Shown piece by piece: positions 53,098 through 62,375 of a stretch of DNA of 64,000 nt. Within the stretch, counting starts at the first letter, position 1, and the number at the start of each line of letters is the position of its first letter. The notes under the pieces were generated by a model that made no database searches, was not told where the DNA came from, and saw only the letters and a program-made list of their open reading frames with translations. Source of the DNA: CAVUCH01 sp963763095 (GTDB lineage: Bacteria; Acidobacteriota; Vicinamibacteria; Vicinamibacterales; JAENWD01). A program made the position numbers and the translations under genes. Location of the stretch: the NCBI GenBank assembly GCA_963763095.1, contig CAVXNR010000013.1, positions 62,001-126,000 on the forward strand, in the 5' to 3' direction.

Positions 53098-55293
53098 ATG
53101 GCAGACGTCCTGAGACCAGCACGGTCGATCCGATTCGGCGTCTTCGAGCTGGATCTGCACTCCGGCGAACTGCGCAAGACCGGTGTGCTCATCGGTCTGC
53201 AGGAACAATCACTGAAAGTGCTTCGGGAGCTGCTGAACCGGCCGGGGGAGCTGGTCACCCGCGAGCAGCTGCGTCAGCGACTCTGGCCAGACGGCACGTT
53301 CGTCGATTTCGATCACGGCCTGAACGCCGTCATCAACCGCCTGCGGGAGACGTTGGGCGATTCCGCGGACGCGCCGCGCTTCATCCAGACCGTGCCGCGT
53401 CGGGGCTACCGGTTCATTACGCCGGTCGAGAGAGGGGTTGAAGGCGAGGAGGTTCGAGAACAGCCGACCGGCGAGCCCGGACACATCCGGCCGGAATCGG
53501 GGGGCCCTGGTTCGGCCGGTCGTCAGGGAGCCACCCAGCGCTCCAGCAGCGTGAAGTGGCGGGCGGTCGTCTTGACACTCGCAATCGGTGCGGCGCTCTC
53601 ACTGTACCTGTCTCGGTTCCGGCCATCGCCATCCGGCTCGATGCGAACGACTCCTCTCACCAGTCTTCCCGGCAAGGAGCGCTACGCAAGTTTTTCGCCC
53701 GATGGGGGCCAGATTGCCTTTGTCTGGGACGGTGAGAAGGGAGACAACGAGGATATTTACGTCAAGGTCATCGGTACCGAAGTCCCTCTGCGACTGACGA
53801 CGAATCCCGCGCCGGACCGGTACCCCGTTTGGTCGCCGGACGGACGTCAGATCGCATTTGCCCGCGCCTCTACCAAGGGAAGTGAGCTCTTTGTCATGCC
53901 CGCGCTGGGCGGACCGGAGCGCAAAATCCAATCTCGATCGTCGTCGCTGGACCACTGCTCGGGCATGATGAGCTGGTCTCCCGACGGGCAGCTCCTGGCG
54001 ATCGCTGACCGCGAGGGGGACCAGTACACGTGTAGCATCTTCCTCGTCTCACTCCAGACTCTCCAGAGACGGAAGCTGACGTCTCCTTCCGATGGCGCTG
54101 GTGGTGATTATGCTCCGGCCTTCTCGCCGGACGGTCGCACCATTGCTTTTAACAGGTTCAGCCCGGCCGGTGGCGGTATTCACGTTGTCGCGGCTGCGGG
54201 CGGTGTCCCCAGGCGTGTCACGCTGCAACAGTATTTCTGGTACGAACGCCTCGCCTGGCTGCCCAACGGACGCGAGTTGCTGTTCTCGTCCCACGGAGGC
54301 GACCGCGACCCTGACAGCAGTAGCACCCTGTGGAAAGTCTCAGCGTCGGGGGGCACCCCAGAGCGGCTCGGCGTCGGCGGCGACAACGCCGCGAATCCAG
54401 CTGTGTCGCCGCGAGGCAACCGTCTCGCGTACGAGCAACGGCTTCGGGATACCAATATCTGGAAAATCGCTCTGCCGGAGTCGACTCGACCAGCCCCGGC
54501 GCCTTTGCGGCTGATTGCCTCCTCCCGGCAGGACTATGCCCCGCACGTCTCACCCGACGGCGCACGCGTCGCTTTCCTCTCCGATCGCTCGGGAAGCGAT
54601 GAAATCTGGCTGTGCGACACAGCGGGGTCCAACCAGGTGCAGTTGACGAGCTCCGGCGGCTCTTTTGGAACTCCGCGGTGGTCTCCCGATAGCCGCCACC
54701 TCGCGTTCGAGCGTGTGAAAGGACATCCGGGCGTCTACGTCATCAGCGCCGACGGCGGTCTCCCCCGCGAGGTCACGACCGATCCATCCGCCGCGGTGCT
54801 GGCGAGCTGGTCGTCGGATGGACGATGGATCTACTTTGGATCGAACCGCACGGGACGTGTTGAGGTGTGGAAAGTGCGTGCCGAGGGTGGACGCGCAGTC
54901 CAGGTCACGAAAGGAGGGGGATTTCGAGCCTTCGAGTCGGCCGATGGCAAGTTCGTGTACTACGCGAAGAGTTTTGACCTCGGGGGTGTGTGGAGAGTCC
55001 CCGTGAACGGCGGTGAGGAAACCGCGGTCCTGGATTTTCCCAAAGCTACCTTATGGGGCTACTGGGCGCTCGTGAACGACGGGATCTACTTTGTCGACGC
55101 AGAGGGCAGCTCCCGACCCGCTCTCCGGTTCTTCGACTTTGCCACGAGCCGGGTTTCGCATGTCGTGGACCTGGAGGGGAAGCCGATCGCGCATGAGCCT
55201 GGCCTGGCCATTTCACCTGATGGCAAATGGCTGCTGTACGAGCAAGTGGACTATCGCAGCGTCGACATCATGCTCGTCGAGAGCTTCCACTGA
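53098..55293 (+). CDS. winged-helix DNA-binding / TolB-like propeller membrane protein
   Basis: A 731-residue CadC-like protein. Residues about 10-105 form an OmpR-type winged helix (FGVFELDLHSGELRKTG, LVTREQLRQRLWPDGTF, RFIQTVPRRGYRFI). A linker and one membrane helix (about 150-168, AVVLTLAIGAALSLYL) follow. The rest is a multi-blade PD40/TolB propeller with repeated FSPDG-type turns, which would face the periplasm. It should be a one-component membrane regulator whose propeller senses an external signal. This fusion is typical of acidobacteria. Target genes are unknown. Confidence 0.88.
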   Translation: MADVLRPARSIRFGVFELDLHSGELRKTGVLIGLQEQSLKVLRELLNRPGELVTREQLRQRLWPDGTFVDFDHGLNAVINRLRETLGDSADAPRFIQTVPRRGYRFITPVERGVEGEEVREQPTGEPGHIRPESGGPGSAGRQGATQRSSSVKWRAVVLTLAIGAALSLYLSRFRPSPSGSMRTTPLTSLPGKERYASFSPDGGQIAFVWDGEKGDNEDIYVKVIGTEVPLRLTTNPAPDRYPVWSPDGRQIAFARASTKGSELFVMPALGGPERKIQSRSSSLDHCSGMMSWSPDGQLLAIADREGDQYTCSIFLVSLQTLQRRKLTSPSDGAGGDYAPAFSPDGRTIAFNRFSPAGGGIHVVAAAGGVPRRVTLQQYFWYERLAWLPNGRELLFSSHGGDRDPDSSSTLWKVSASGGTPERLGVGGDNAANPAVSPRGNRLAYEQRLRDTNIWKIALPESTRPAPAPLRLIASSRQDYAPHVSPDGARVAFLSDRSGSDEIWLCDTAGSNQVQLTSSGGSFGTPRWSPDSRHLAFERVKGHPGVYVISADGGLPREVTTDPSAAVLASWSSDGRWIYFGSNRTGRVEVWKVRAEGGRAVQVTKGGGFRAFESADGKFVYYAKSFDLGGVWRVPVNGGEETAVLDFPKATLWGYWALVNDGIYFVDAEGSSRPALRFFDFATSRVSHVVDLEGKPIAHEPGLAISPDGKWLLYEQVDYRSVDIMLVESFH

Positions 55294-55327
55294 CGCGCGC
55301 GATGGCGTGTGCTGATCACAAGGCGTC

Positions 55328-55882
55328 TCAGCCCCCTTCCATCAGGGCCAGAATCTTCTGACAGGTGCCGTACGTCCTGATTGTCATCTCGCGGTACACC
55401 GGCATCCGGATCAGTTTCCGGAGCCCGCTCTTCGGCACCCCGCTCATCACCGTGGCCATATACAGAACGCCTTCACCCGCCGTGACCGAATCCACGCCCG
55501 GTTTCGCCTCCACCTGTTTCAGCGCATGACTCGCGGTCACAGCGGGGCGAAGGAAGGCAATGTTCCGTCGCAGGTCCGAGCTGCGTGCCCAGCCGGCTGG
55601 AGCTTCCGCGACGATGGTCTTCAGCTGTGCCTGTGAAAGCAGCACGATGCGTGAATCGATGCCCAGTGCGGTCGAAACTGCACCCTCGATCCGCCTCGTC
55701 AACTTCGCACCGCTCGTTTTGCCGGTTTCGAAGATGACGTTGCCGCTCTGAATGAACGTTCTTACATTGATGAGCCCGAGCCGTTCGAGACACTGCTGCA
55801 GCGCGGCCATCGACATGATGTTCCTGCCGCCAACGTTAACCGCTCGCAATAGCGCCACATACGTCGTGCGATCGGCCGTCAA
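55328..55882 (-). CDS. DUF1697 family protein
   Basis: A 184-residue protein of normal DUF1697 length. It opens with TTYVALLRAVNVGGRNIMSM, followed by NVRTFIQSGNVIFE and ends in VYREMTIRTYGTCQKILALM. The family is cytoplasmic and of unknown function. Convergent with the winged-helix/TolB gene with a 34-bp gap. Confidence 0.9.
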   Translation of the reverse strand: MTADRTTYVALLRAVNVGGRNIMSMAALQQCLERLGLINVRTFIQSGNVIFETGKTSGAKLTRRIEGAVSTALGIDSRIVLLSQAQLKTIVAEAPAGWARSSDLRRNIAFLRPAVTASHALKQVEAKPGVDSVTAGEGVLYMATVMSGVPKSGLRKLIRMPVYREMTIRTYGTCQKILALMEGG

Positions 55883-56111
55883 GACGCCCTAATGATGCCC
55901 CAGATCGAGGCGAGGAGCGAGCGGTTGCAGACCGATGATGATCAGCACGACGAATCCGGCGGCAACGTGAGCGCCAAACCCAGAACAATCTTCGTCGCTG
56001 TCGAGAGCGGCACCTTCGCCGGCTGCGATCACTGCTTCTGCTGCTGCCGTCGCGCTGGCGCCACGGCCAGCTGCACGTCTCGCCCCGTGGCGGCAGACAC
56101 TCGCGTCAGCC

Positions 56112-56213
56112 TTACACCGGCTCCGCGCAGTGCGGGCACTTCTTCATTCCGGCCGCGAGCAGTCGCTGTTCGAGCGCGTTCGCGTTCGGCTTCAGCAGAA
56201 TGGCGGCAGGCGA
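56112..56213 (-). pseudogene. possible C-terminal gene relic with a CxxC tail
   Basis: A 33-codon open stretch ends in ALEQRLLAAGMKKCPHCAEP plus V and stop, which looks like a real protein C-terminus with a zinc-ribbon tail. An upstream in-frame TGA and no start codon make it a fragment. The rest of the 562-base gap 55883-56444 shows no gene. Confidence 0.3.
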
Positions 56214-56382
56214 TCACCATTGCCAGAACGATTCACCCTTCCCGTGAGCGATTGAGGCGGGCAGCAGACCGATCAACGCGCACACGGCTGATGACTTCCA
56301 CCCAAGGGGCGTGACGCTCATCGCGTGACCCAACGGGTGCGTGCTTCCGGGTCGCGTCGCCGGGGTCGTGCCGCCATCCCGG

Positions 56383-56388
56383 TATAAT
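56383..56388 (+). promoter_or_regulatory. candidate -10 box for the Ser/Thr kinase gene
   Basis: A perfect TATAAT lies 56 bases before the ATG at 56445. No good -35 hexamer is seen. An AAGGGAAGAA ribosome site precedes the start. Confidence 0.4.
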
Positions 56389-56444
56389 GCTCGAGCTTGC
56401 CTCCTCGAAGAACGTCCGACTGGCTGCGTGCCAGAAGGGAAGAA

Positions 56445-59168
56445 ATGACGGATCTGGTCGGACGGACGCTGTCGCACTACCGAATAACGTCGGCCATTGG
56501 CGCCGGCGGAATGGGCGAGGTCTACCGGGCCACCGACACGACGCTGGGGCGCGATGTCGCGATCAAAGTGCTGCCGCCCGAAGTGGCCCAGGACACCGAG
56601 CGCCTCGGACGATTCCGGCGCGAGGCCCAGCTGCTCGCATCGCTCAACCACCCGAACATCGCCGCCATCTACGGGCTGGAAGAAGCGGCCGGGCAGCTCT
56701 TCATCGCGCTCGAACTGGTGGAGGGCGAAGACCTCAAGGAGCGGCTCGCACGCGGCGCGATTCCCCTCGACGAGGCACTGGAGATCGCCGCGCAGATCGC
56801 CGAAGCCCTCGAGGAAGCCCACAACCAGGGCATCATCCATCGCGACCTGAAGCCCGCGAACGTCAAGCTCACGCCCGGCGGCAAGGTGAAGGTGCTCGAC
56901 TTCGGCCTCGCCAAGGCGTGGGCCAGCGAGTCCCGCGACGGTCGGTCCTCGGGCCCGATGGTGTCGCAGTCGCCGACTCTCGCGCACACCGGGACGATTG
57001 CCGGCGTAATTCTCGGCACGGCGGCCTACATGGCGCCGGAGCAGGCGCGCGGCAAGCCGGTGGACCGACGCGCGGACGTGTGGGCGTTCGGCGTGCTGCT
57101 GTGGGAGATGCTGACCGGCCGGACGCTCTTCTCCGGCGGCACGGTGACCGACGTGATCGCCGCGGTCGTGACGCAGGAGCCGGATCTCGATGCGCTGCCG
57201 TCCGACACGCCCAAGGCGATCCGGCGGCTCTTGAGCCGCTGCCTGCGGAAGGACCTGCGTCAGCGGCTTCCCGACATGGGCGCGGCCCGGCTGGAGCTGC
57301 AGGAGGTGATGGCGGGGACGGCCGAGGCCGAGACGCCGGCGGCCCCTCTCGAGGACGCGGTCCGCGCCGAACGTCGGGGCCGGACGCGCGAACGGTGGGT
57401 CTGGGCCAGCGTTGCCCTGGTCCTCTCTGGACTCGCGGTGTTGCTCATCCACCAGCGGCTGACCACGGTTCCTGAGAAGCCGCGCGCTGCACATTTCGTT
57501 CTCGACCTTCCCGAGGATCTAACCTTCCCTGACTTCGCGCCCCCCGCCGTGTCGCCCAACGGCCAGCATGTGGTGTTTGCCGGTCTCTCGTCCACAGGCA
57601 CCACGCAGTTGTGGATTCGTCCGCTCGATTCGCCCGAGACCAGGGCACTTCCCGGAACCGACGGCGCGGAAATGCCGTTCTGGTCCTCCGACAACACGTC
57701 GGTCGCCTTCAGTGCGGCGGACGAGATCAGGAAGCTTGTCCTTGCCAGCGGCACCGTCCAGCGAGTCTGCGCGTTGCCGCGGGGCGGGATGACCGGGGGC
57801 ACCTGGAACGACGCTGGCACGATCGTGTTCTCATCCGGCGGAGCCAACGCGTCGCTGTACCAAGTGTCGGGGGCAGGCGGCGAGGCGACATCACTGACGA
57901 CACTCGAGAAGTTGCGCGGTGAGCTGGCTCAGTGGTGGCCCCAATTCCTCCCTGGCGGGCGCCAGCTTCTCGTGCAGGTCGGCAGCACGCACGAGGCGAA
58001 CGCCGGCCTGCATGTGATATCGCTCGACGCACCCGGTGAAAGACGACGCATTCTGCCGGATGGAGCCCGCTTTGTGTACGCCGCGGGCCAGCTGCTCACG
58101 GTTCGAGACGGAGTCCTCGAGGCCCGTCCCTTCGACGCGCAGCGTCTGACCGCGGGCAAGCCGGTTCCGATCGCCACCGACGTGGCGACATGGACCAACA
58201 ACTCCTTGTGGGGCTGGTTCTCGGCCTCGTCAGACGGCCAGCTGGCGTGGCTGTCGGGACGACAGGGCGAGGTCCGGCTCGGGTGGTTCGACAGAGAAGG
58301 AAAGCCGCTCGGCACGCTCGGTGAGCCAGGGAAATACGGTCAGGTCGCCCTCTCACCGGACGGTAAACGCGTGGTGGCGGAGGTCGAGGATGCCGGGGGG
58401 CGCTTCGACCTGTGGACCATGGACGTCGCTCGCGGCGTGGCGAGCCGACTGACGACCAATCCTGCCAACGAGCGCGACCCGGTGTGGTCCCCGGACAGCC
58501 AGGAACTCATCTTCTCGTCGGATGCGACCGGCGACCAGAACCTGCTCCGCAAAGGGCTGCAGGAATCAAAGCCCCCGTCACCGCTGCCGGGCGGGGTCGG
58601 CGCGACGCCCGGCAAGCGCGACATTGCGGAGAGCTGGTCCCGCACCGGTAACACGCTGCTCTATACGAATATCGCAGATACGGAGCGGACACTCTGGGCG
58701 GCTTCCCTCGACGGGAACGGTCCGCCCGAGTTGCTGATGAAGGACCGCTTTGCGTCCGACGAGCACCGCGTCTCTCCCGACGGGCAGTGGCTCACGTACA
58801 TCTCCACCGAATCGGGGCGCTTCGAGGTTTACGTGGAGCCGTTCCGCCGGCGCGGTGAGAAGGTGCGCGTGTCGACCAGCGGCGGCGGGCAGCCCCGGTG
58901 GCGTGGCGACGGGAAGGAGCTCTTCTATCTGGCGCTCGACGGGCGGCTGATGGCCGTAAACGTCCGGCTGGGAGCCACCGGGATCGAGGTCGGCATCCCC
59001 ACCCCCCTCACGCCAGCCGACCGGCTGAAGCCCGTCGTCCAGGGCCCGGATTACGACGACTACGACGTCACGGCGGACGGCCAGCGCTTCCTGGTGAAGG
59101 TGGCTGCCGGGCACAGCCAGCGGCAGCGGATCCACGTTCTTCTGAACGGGACGTCGCCGCTCCAGTAG
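56445..59168 (+). CDS. Ser/Thr protein kinase fused to TolB-like propeller
   Basis: A 907-residue transmembrane receptor kinase. Residues about 8-275 form a Hanks-type kinase: IGAGGMGEVYRA (P-loop), VAIKVLP (Lys), HRDLKPANVKL (catalytic Asp), DFGLAKA and GTAAYMAPEQARG. A membrane helix (about 319-340, WVWASVALVLSGLAVLLI) links to a PD40/TolB-like propeller of some 550 residues (VSPNGQHVVFAG, LSPDGKRVVAEVED, VWSPDSQELIFSSD). All kinase residues are present, so it should be active, with the propeller probably outside the membrane. This architecture is characteristic of acidobacteria. Confidence 0.92.
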   Translation: MTDLVGRTLSHYRITSAIGAGGMGEVYRATDTTLGRDVAIKVLPPEVAQDTERLGRFRREAQLLASLNHPNIAAIYGLEEAAGQLFIALELVEGEDLKERLARGAIPLDEALEIAAQIAEALEEAHNQGIIHRDLKPANVKLTPGGKVKVLDFGLAKAWASESRDGRSSGPMVSQSPTLAHTGTIAGVILGTAAYMAPEQARGKPVDRRADVWAFGVLLWEMLTGRTLFSGGTVTDVIAAVVTQEPDLDALPSDTPKAIRRLLSRCLRKDLRQRLPDMGAARLELQEVMAGTAEAETPAAPLEDAVRAERRGRTRERWVWASVALVLSGLAVLLIHQRLTTVPEKPRAAHFVLDLPEDLTFPDFAPPAVSPNGQHVVFAGLSSTGTTQLWIRPLDSPETRALPGTDGAEMPFWSSDNTSVAFSAADEIRKLVLASGTVQRVCALPRGGMTGGTWNDAGTIVFSSGGANASLYQVSGAGGEATSLTTLEKLRGELAQWWPQFLPGGRQLLVQVGSTHEANAGLHVISLDAPGERRRILPDGARFVYAAGQLLTVRDGVLEARPFDAQRLTAGKPVPIATDVATWTNNSLWGWFSASSDGQLAWLSGRQGEVRLGWFDREGKPLGTLGEPGKYGQVALSPDGKRVVAEVEDAGGRFDLWTMDVARGVASRLTTNPANERDPVWSPDSQELIFSSDATGDQNLLRKGLQESKPPSPLPGGVGATPGKRDIAESWSRTGNTLLYTNIADTERTLWAASLDGNGPPELLMKDRFASDEHRVSPDGQWLTYISTESGRFEVYVEPFRRRGEKVRVSTSGGGQPRWRGDGKELFYLALDGRLMAVNVRLGATGIEVGIPTPLTPADRLKPVVQGPDYDDYDVTADGQRFLVKVAAGHSQRQRIHVLLNGTSPLQ

Positions 59169-59418
59169 CCCGCCATTCGCTTGCGAAGATGCGCCGTGAT
59201 CCGATCGCCGCCCCGCTGACGCGGGACCGGGTCGCGACCGGGGTCCAATGCGACCGTGCAGACGACGCCGTTGGACGCGACGCACTGGGTCGACAGGACT
59301 CGCGGCGTCAGCAGACCGAGCGACCCAAGGATCGTCACGGTGACCATGAGGGCGAGGCGATAGTCGATGGATGCCGGGTAAAGTTGGCTGGAATGACCAA
59401 ACGAAACGATGGGTCAAC

Positions 59419-59537
59419 GGGACTCGAGCCCGCTCGTCGCTCGAGGACGCGGCGCGCCTGAGGACGGCGAACCCGTCAACAGACCGAGCGAAGCGAGGGA
59501 TGTTGCGGGCTGTCTGGGACAATCTTCGCAGCTCGTG
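59419..59537. repeat. tRNA-3'-end-associated repeat, copy 3
   Basis: Contains GGACTCGAGCCCGCTCG, GGCGCGCCTGAGGACGGCG, CAACAGACCGAGCGAAGCGA and TGCGGGCTGTCTGGGACAAT in the order of the other copies. No tRNA-like sequence is attached. The surrounding 541-base gap 59169-59709 holds nothing else recognised. Confidence 0.65.
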
Positions 59538-59709
59538 AAGGCGGAGCCTCGGTGCGGCCGGCGCTGTCGTCGGCAACGCCCGTCGTGAGGAAGGCGCCCT
59601 CGCCGGATGGCGGGAGTCGGCCAGGTTTCCGGCGCCGCGCCAGCGGCGGGATGACCGCCGGCAACGCCAGCCGGCAAACCGACTGCAGCACGTAGAACCG
59701 CTGGCCGCG

Positions 59710-60192
59710 TCACGGGACCTGAAGCCGTCGCCCGATCAACGTATCGCTGCCGTTCGGAGCCGTCGTCAACGCCGCAAGCGGATCGTCGGGGACGTCGTAG
59801 AAGCGCAAGTCGAAGGTGCCGGTGACCTGCTGGCAGTCCCTCGAAAACTCCAACGCGGCGTCGATGCGCGTCGTCCACTGCGGCGGAACGCCGGCGCCCG
59901 CCTGCTGCGAGGCGAACCCGAAGTCGAGACCGACCGCCCGTGCGCCACGGCCGCCTTCCCGCTGCCACGCGCCCTGGATGTGACTGAACGTGAACAGCCT
60001 CTCCGCCGAGCTCGTCGCCTGGAACGTGCCGTCGCTCGAGAACGTCCAGATGCTCCGGGTGCCGCTGCCTTCGACGGCGAGGTACGTGCCGGGCGTGCAT
60101 CCGCCGACGTTCTCGACGGACCGTGCAGGTGCGAACGACGTGGCGAACAGCAGCGACCCGACAGACAACAGGCGAATCCCCGGAGCATTCAT
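59710..60192 (-). CDS. exported protein of unknown function
   Basis: A 160-residue protein with an N-terminal signal-like segment (residues 5-23, LLSVGSLLFATSFAPA). The mature region has beta-strand patterns: CTPGTYLAVEGSGTRSIWTF, FTFSHIQGAWQREG, QQVTGTFDLRFYDVPDDPL. No family recognised. The two cysteines may form a disulfide. Confidence 0.6.
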   Translation of the reverse strand: MNAPGIRLLSVGSLLFATSFAPARSVENVGGCTPGTYLAVEGSGTRSIWTFSSDGTFQATSSAERLFTFSHIQGAWQREGGRGARAVGLDFGFASQQAGAGVPPQWTTRIDAALEFSRDCQQVTGTFDLRFYDVPDDPLAALTTAPNGSDTLIGRRLQVP

Positions 60193-60322
60193 GTCAGCCT
60201 CCGACGCAAATGTTCATCTAACGTGCAGCGCGCCGCAACGCGGCATTGGCGCTGTCTTCCACGTTTGCGCAAAACACGATCCAGATCCGTCCGGTCGAGC
60301 CATTCTCCGCGGATCGACATCG

Positions 60323-60453
60323 GGCAAGGGGGCCAGGTCCTGACGCTCGGCGCGTACGTCCACGAGCCCGCGGGCGACTCGCTCGTCAAAGCCGTGGGCG
60401 GCGAGCTTCTGCTCTGGGTCGCGGTCGCCGTCCCTTTTCAGGTGCCGTTCAGC
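60323..60453 (+). pseudogene. 131-bp copy of part of the 47.2 kb unknown gene
   Basis: Matches 47464-47594 with only two mismatches, and keeps the reading frame that encodes LTLGAYVHEPAGDSLVKAVG. Neither the start nor the end of the parent gene is present. The matched block ends abruptly on both sides, so it is a recent partial duplication. Confidence 0.85.
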
Positions 60454-60467
60454 CCCGCGCCTGACAC

Positions 60468-60558
60468 GCACGTGGGACAGGGCTTCAGCGTGACATCACG
60501 CATGTGGGGCAGGGCTTTCAGCCCTGCTGACAGCAGCCCTGAAGGGCTGCCCCACGTG
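60468..60558. repeat. GTGGGGCAGG palindromic intergenic repeat, copy 3
   Basis: A partial arm CACGTGGGACAGGGCTTCAG (60468-60487) precedes a complete element at 60501-60558, with CATGTGGGGCAGGGC and GCCCCACGTG arms. Same family as the elements at 41.4 and 42.6 kb. Confidence 0.7.
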
Positions 60559-60615
60559 TCCGCTACAGGGTCACGAGAGTGGGTGCGCGTGAGGGACTCG
60601 GGTGGGCGCGCGAGA

Positions 60616-60818
60616 GGACTCGAGCCCGCTCGCCAAGGCCGAAGGCTTTGGCGGCGTGCCTGAGCACGTCGACCCCGCAAACGATCGAGCAACGCGAGGG
60701 AGTGACCCGAGGGAGAGTGGATGACGCGACGGGACTCGAGCCCGCTCGCCAAGGCCGAAGGCCTTGGCGGCGTGCCTGAGCACGTCGACCCGCAAAACGA
60801 CCGAGCTGCGCGAGGAGT
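60616..60818. repeat. tRNA-3'-end-associated repeat, copies 4 and 5 in tandem
   Basis: Two units start with GGACTCGAGCCCGCTCGCC at 60616 and 60732, 116 bp apart. Each has the hairpin CGCCAAGGCC-GAA-GGCCTTGGCG (one substitution in copy 4), the GTGC-CTGA-GCAC stem and a GACCGAGC-type end. 101 bp after the second copy, GGGACTCGAACCCGC appears again as the T arm of the tRNA-Asp-like sequence. The spacing makes the tRNA 3' end the last member of the array. Confidence 0.75.
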
Positions 60819-60888
<70 letters not shown>

Positions 60889-60898
<10 letters not shown>

Positions 60899-60916
60899 GG
60901 CAAATCGGGGTCGGCT
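60889..60916. terminator. 11-bp perfect hairpin at the tRNA-Asp-like 5' end
   Basis: AGCCGACCCCG and CGGGGTCGGCT surround a 6-base GCAAAT loop. One arm overlaps the 5' acceptor strand of the tRNA-Asp-like sequence, so the acceptor sequence occurs twice in opposite directions. Confidence 0.45.
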
Positions 60917-61336
60917 CTCCCGCCTGACTGCCAGTCGATGCCAATCGTGGACGCCTGTTCCGGAACGTCTTGCAAATCGCCTTGACGACTGCGTGATCCG
61001 CCCCGCCGGAAGGTAACCGGCCGGATTGAAGCAGATGAATGTACCTTTCTGTGGCCGCGGCATGGCAGCTGCCTCCGTCAGCAGCTCCGCAGCAGAGTCA
61101 GATATCGGCGGCAGACCGGGGGAAACCGGCTCTTTGGGCGAGCGACCCTAGCCGCCGGCATCAGTATGCCCGCCGACCGTTGGTGAGCTTGCGGCGGACC
61201 GCCCCATTTCTGACAACGTGCGGCGCGGCTACCGGCTGGCGTGCGCTATCCCAATACCATCGTCCAATTGATTCGATTCCATCATTGTGGTGACATGAGT
61301 TGCCTCGGGCCTGTTGTTTTGGGAAAGGGGGATCGC
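60917..61336. other. intergenic region without recognisable gene
   Basis: 420 bases between the tRNA-Asp-like hairpin and the lipase-like gene. Short open frames exist but have no coherent protein sequence. GAAAGGGG before 61337 is the ribosome site of the next gene. Confidence 0.4.
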
Positions 61337-62326
61337 ATGCAAGCCGTACAGACGAGCACGGTCGTCGACTTCAACACCGACCGACGACTGTCGCGCGGAA
61401 CACGAGCATTCCTGAAAGCGCTCAACTCGCCGATGCCACCCGAGCTCGAAAGGCTCCCGCCACTCCAAGCGCGAAGGGTCCTTGAAACAGCGCAGGCGTC
61501 GGTCTCCGTCGATTACTCCGGGATCGCCGAGAGCGAGAAGATCATCACCGTTGACGGATTCGAGATCGTCCTGAACCTCGTCCGCCCGAAGGACGTCACC
61601 AAGAAACTCCCAGTCTTCATGTTCATTCACGGTGGTGGCTGGGTGCTTGGCGACTACCCGACGCACCGACGCTTGGTCCGCGACGTGGTCGTCGAATCGG
61701 GCTACTGCGCCGTGTTCGTCAACTACACCCGCACACCCGACGCTGTCTTCCCGAGGCAGGTCGATGAGATCTACGCCGCGACAAAATGGGTCGCCGAACA
61801 CGGCGATGAGATCAATGTCGACGGCAGGCGTCTCGCCGTCGTCGGCAATAGCGTCGGTGGAAACATGACCGCGGTAACGGCGATCAAGGCGAAAGAGAAC
61901 GGTGGACCGGAGATCAAGCTACAGATCATGATGTGGCCGATCGTCGACGCCGACTTCGAAACAGAATCGTACCAACAGTTCGGGCGCGACCGTTTCCTCT
62001 CGGCGCCCCTGATGAAATGGATGTACGACATGTACATCGCCGACCCCGGCAAACGAAAGGACATCCATGCCTCGCCGCTGCGGGCGAGTATCGAGGAGCT
62101 GAAAGGATTGCCCACGGCACTCATCCAGGTCGCCGAGAACGACATCCTCCGGGACGAAGGCGAGGCATACGGACGCAAGCTGGACGAAGCCGGTGTCGAA
62201 GTCACAACCATCCGTTACGATGGGATGATCCACGATTTCGGTCTGCTGAACGGGCTCGCGAACGAACCCGGGACGAGGTCTCTCTGCCGCCATGCCGCGG
62301 CGGAGCTCAAGGAGCGCTTGGAATAA
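61337..62326 (+). CDS. alpha/beta hydrolase of the hormone-sensitive-lipase (HSL) family
   Basis: A 329-residue cytoplasmic esterase/lipase. The oxyanion motif is FIHGGGWVLGDYPTH (HGGGW at 98-102), the nucleophile Ser172 is in GNSVGGN (GDSAGG variant), the acid Asp in VAENDILRDEGEAYG and the His in MIHDFGLLNG. This is the bacterial HSL / carboxylesterase type IV pattern. The gene appears less GC-rich than the core genes and is isolated among repeats, suggesting recent acquisition. The start at 61337 has GAAAGGGG upstream; the longer frame from 61241 is less likely. Confidence 0.88.
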   Translation: MQAVQTSTVVDFNTDRRLSRGTRAFLKALNSPMPPELERLPPLQARRVLETAQASVSVDYSGIAESEKIITVDGFEIVLNLVRPKDVTKKLPVFMFIHGGGWVLGDYPTHRRLVRDVVVESGYCAVFVNYTRTPDAVFPRQVDEIYAATKWVAEHGDEINVDGRRLAVVGNSVGGNMTAVTAIKAKENGGPEIKLQIMMWPIVDADFETESYQQFGRDRFLSAPLMKWMYDMYIADPGKRKDIHASPLRASIEELKGLPTALIQVAENDILRDEGEAYGRKLDEAGVEVTTIRYDGMIHDFGLLNGLANEPGTRSLCRHAAAELKERLE

Positions 62327-62343
62327 CGCACGCGCGGAGCTTC

Positions 62344-62375
62344 GGACATCCGACGGTCAAAGCCGTCGGATGTCC
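62344..62375 (+). terminator. 13-bp perfect hairpin after the HSL hydrolase
   Basis: GGACATCCGACGG and CCGTCGGATGTCC flank a 6-base TCAAAG loop, 17 bases after the stop. No T-run follows. It is a strong candidate for transcript termination or 3'-end protection. Confidence 0.6.

Noticed and set aside
60616..60818. Integron attC sites
   Set aside because: The repeats have hairpins, but no matching GTTRRRY/RYYYAAC core pairs at the expected ends, and neighbouring genes are not in a uniform cassette orientation.
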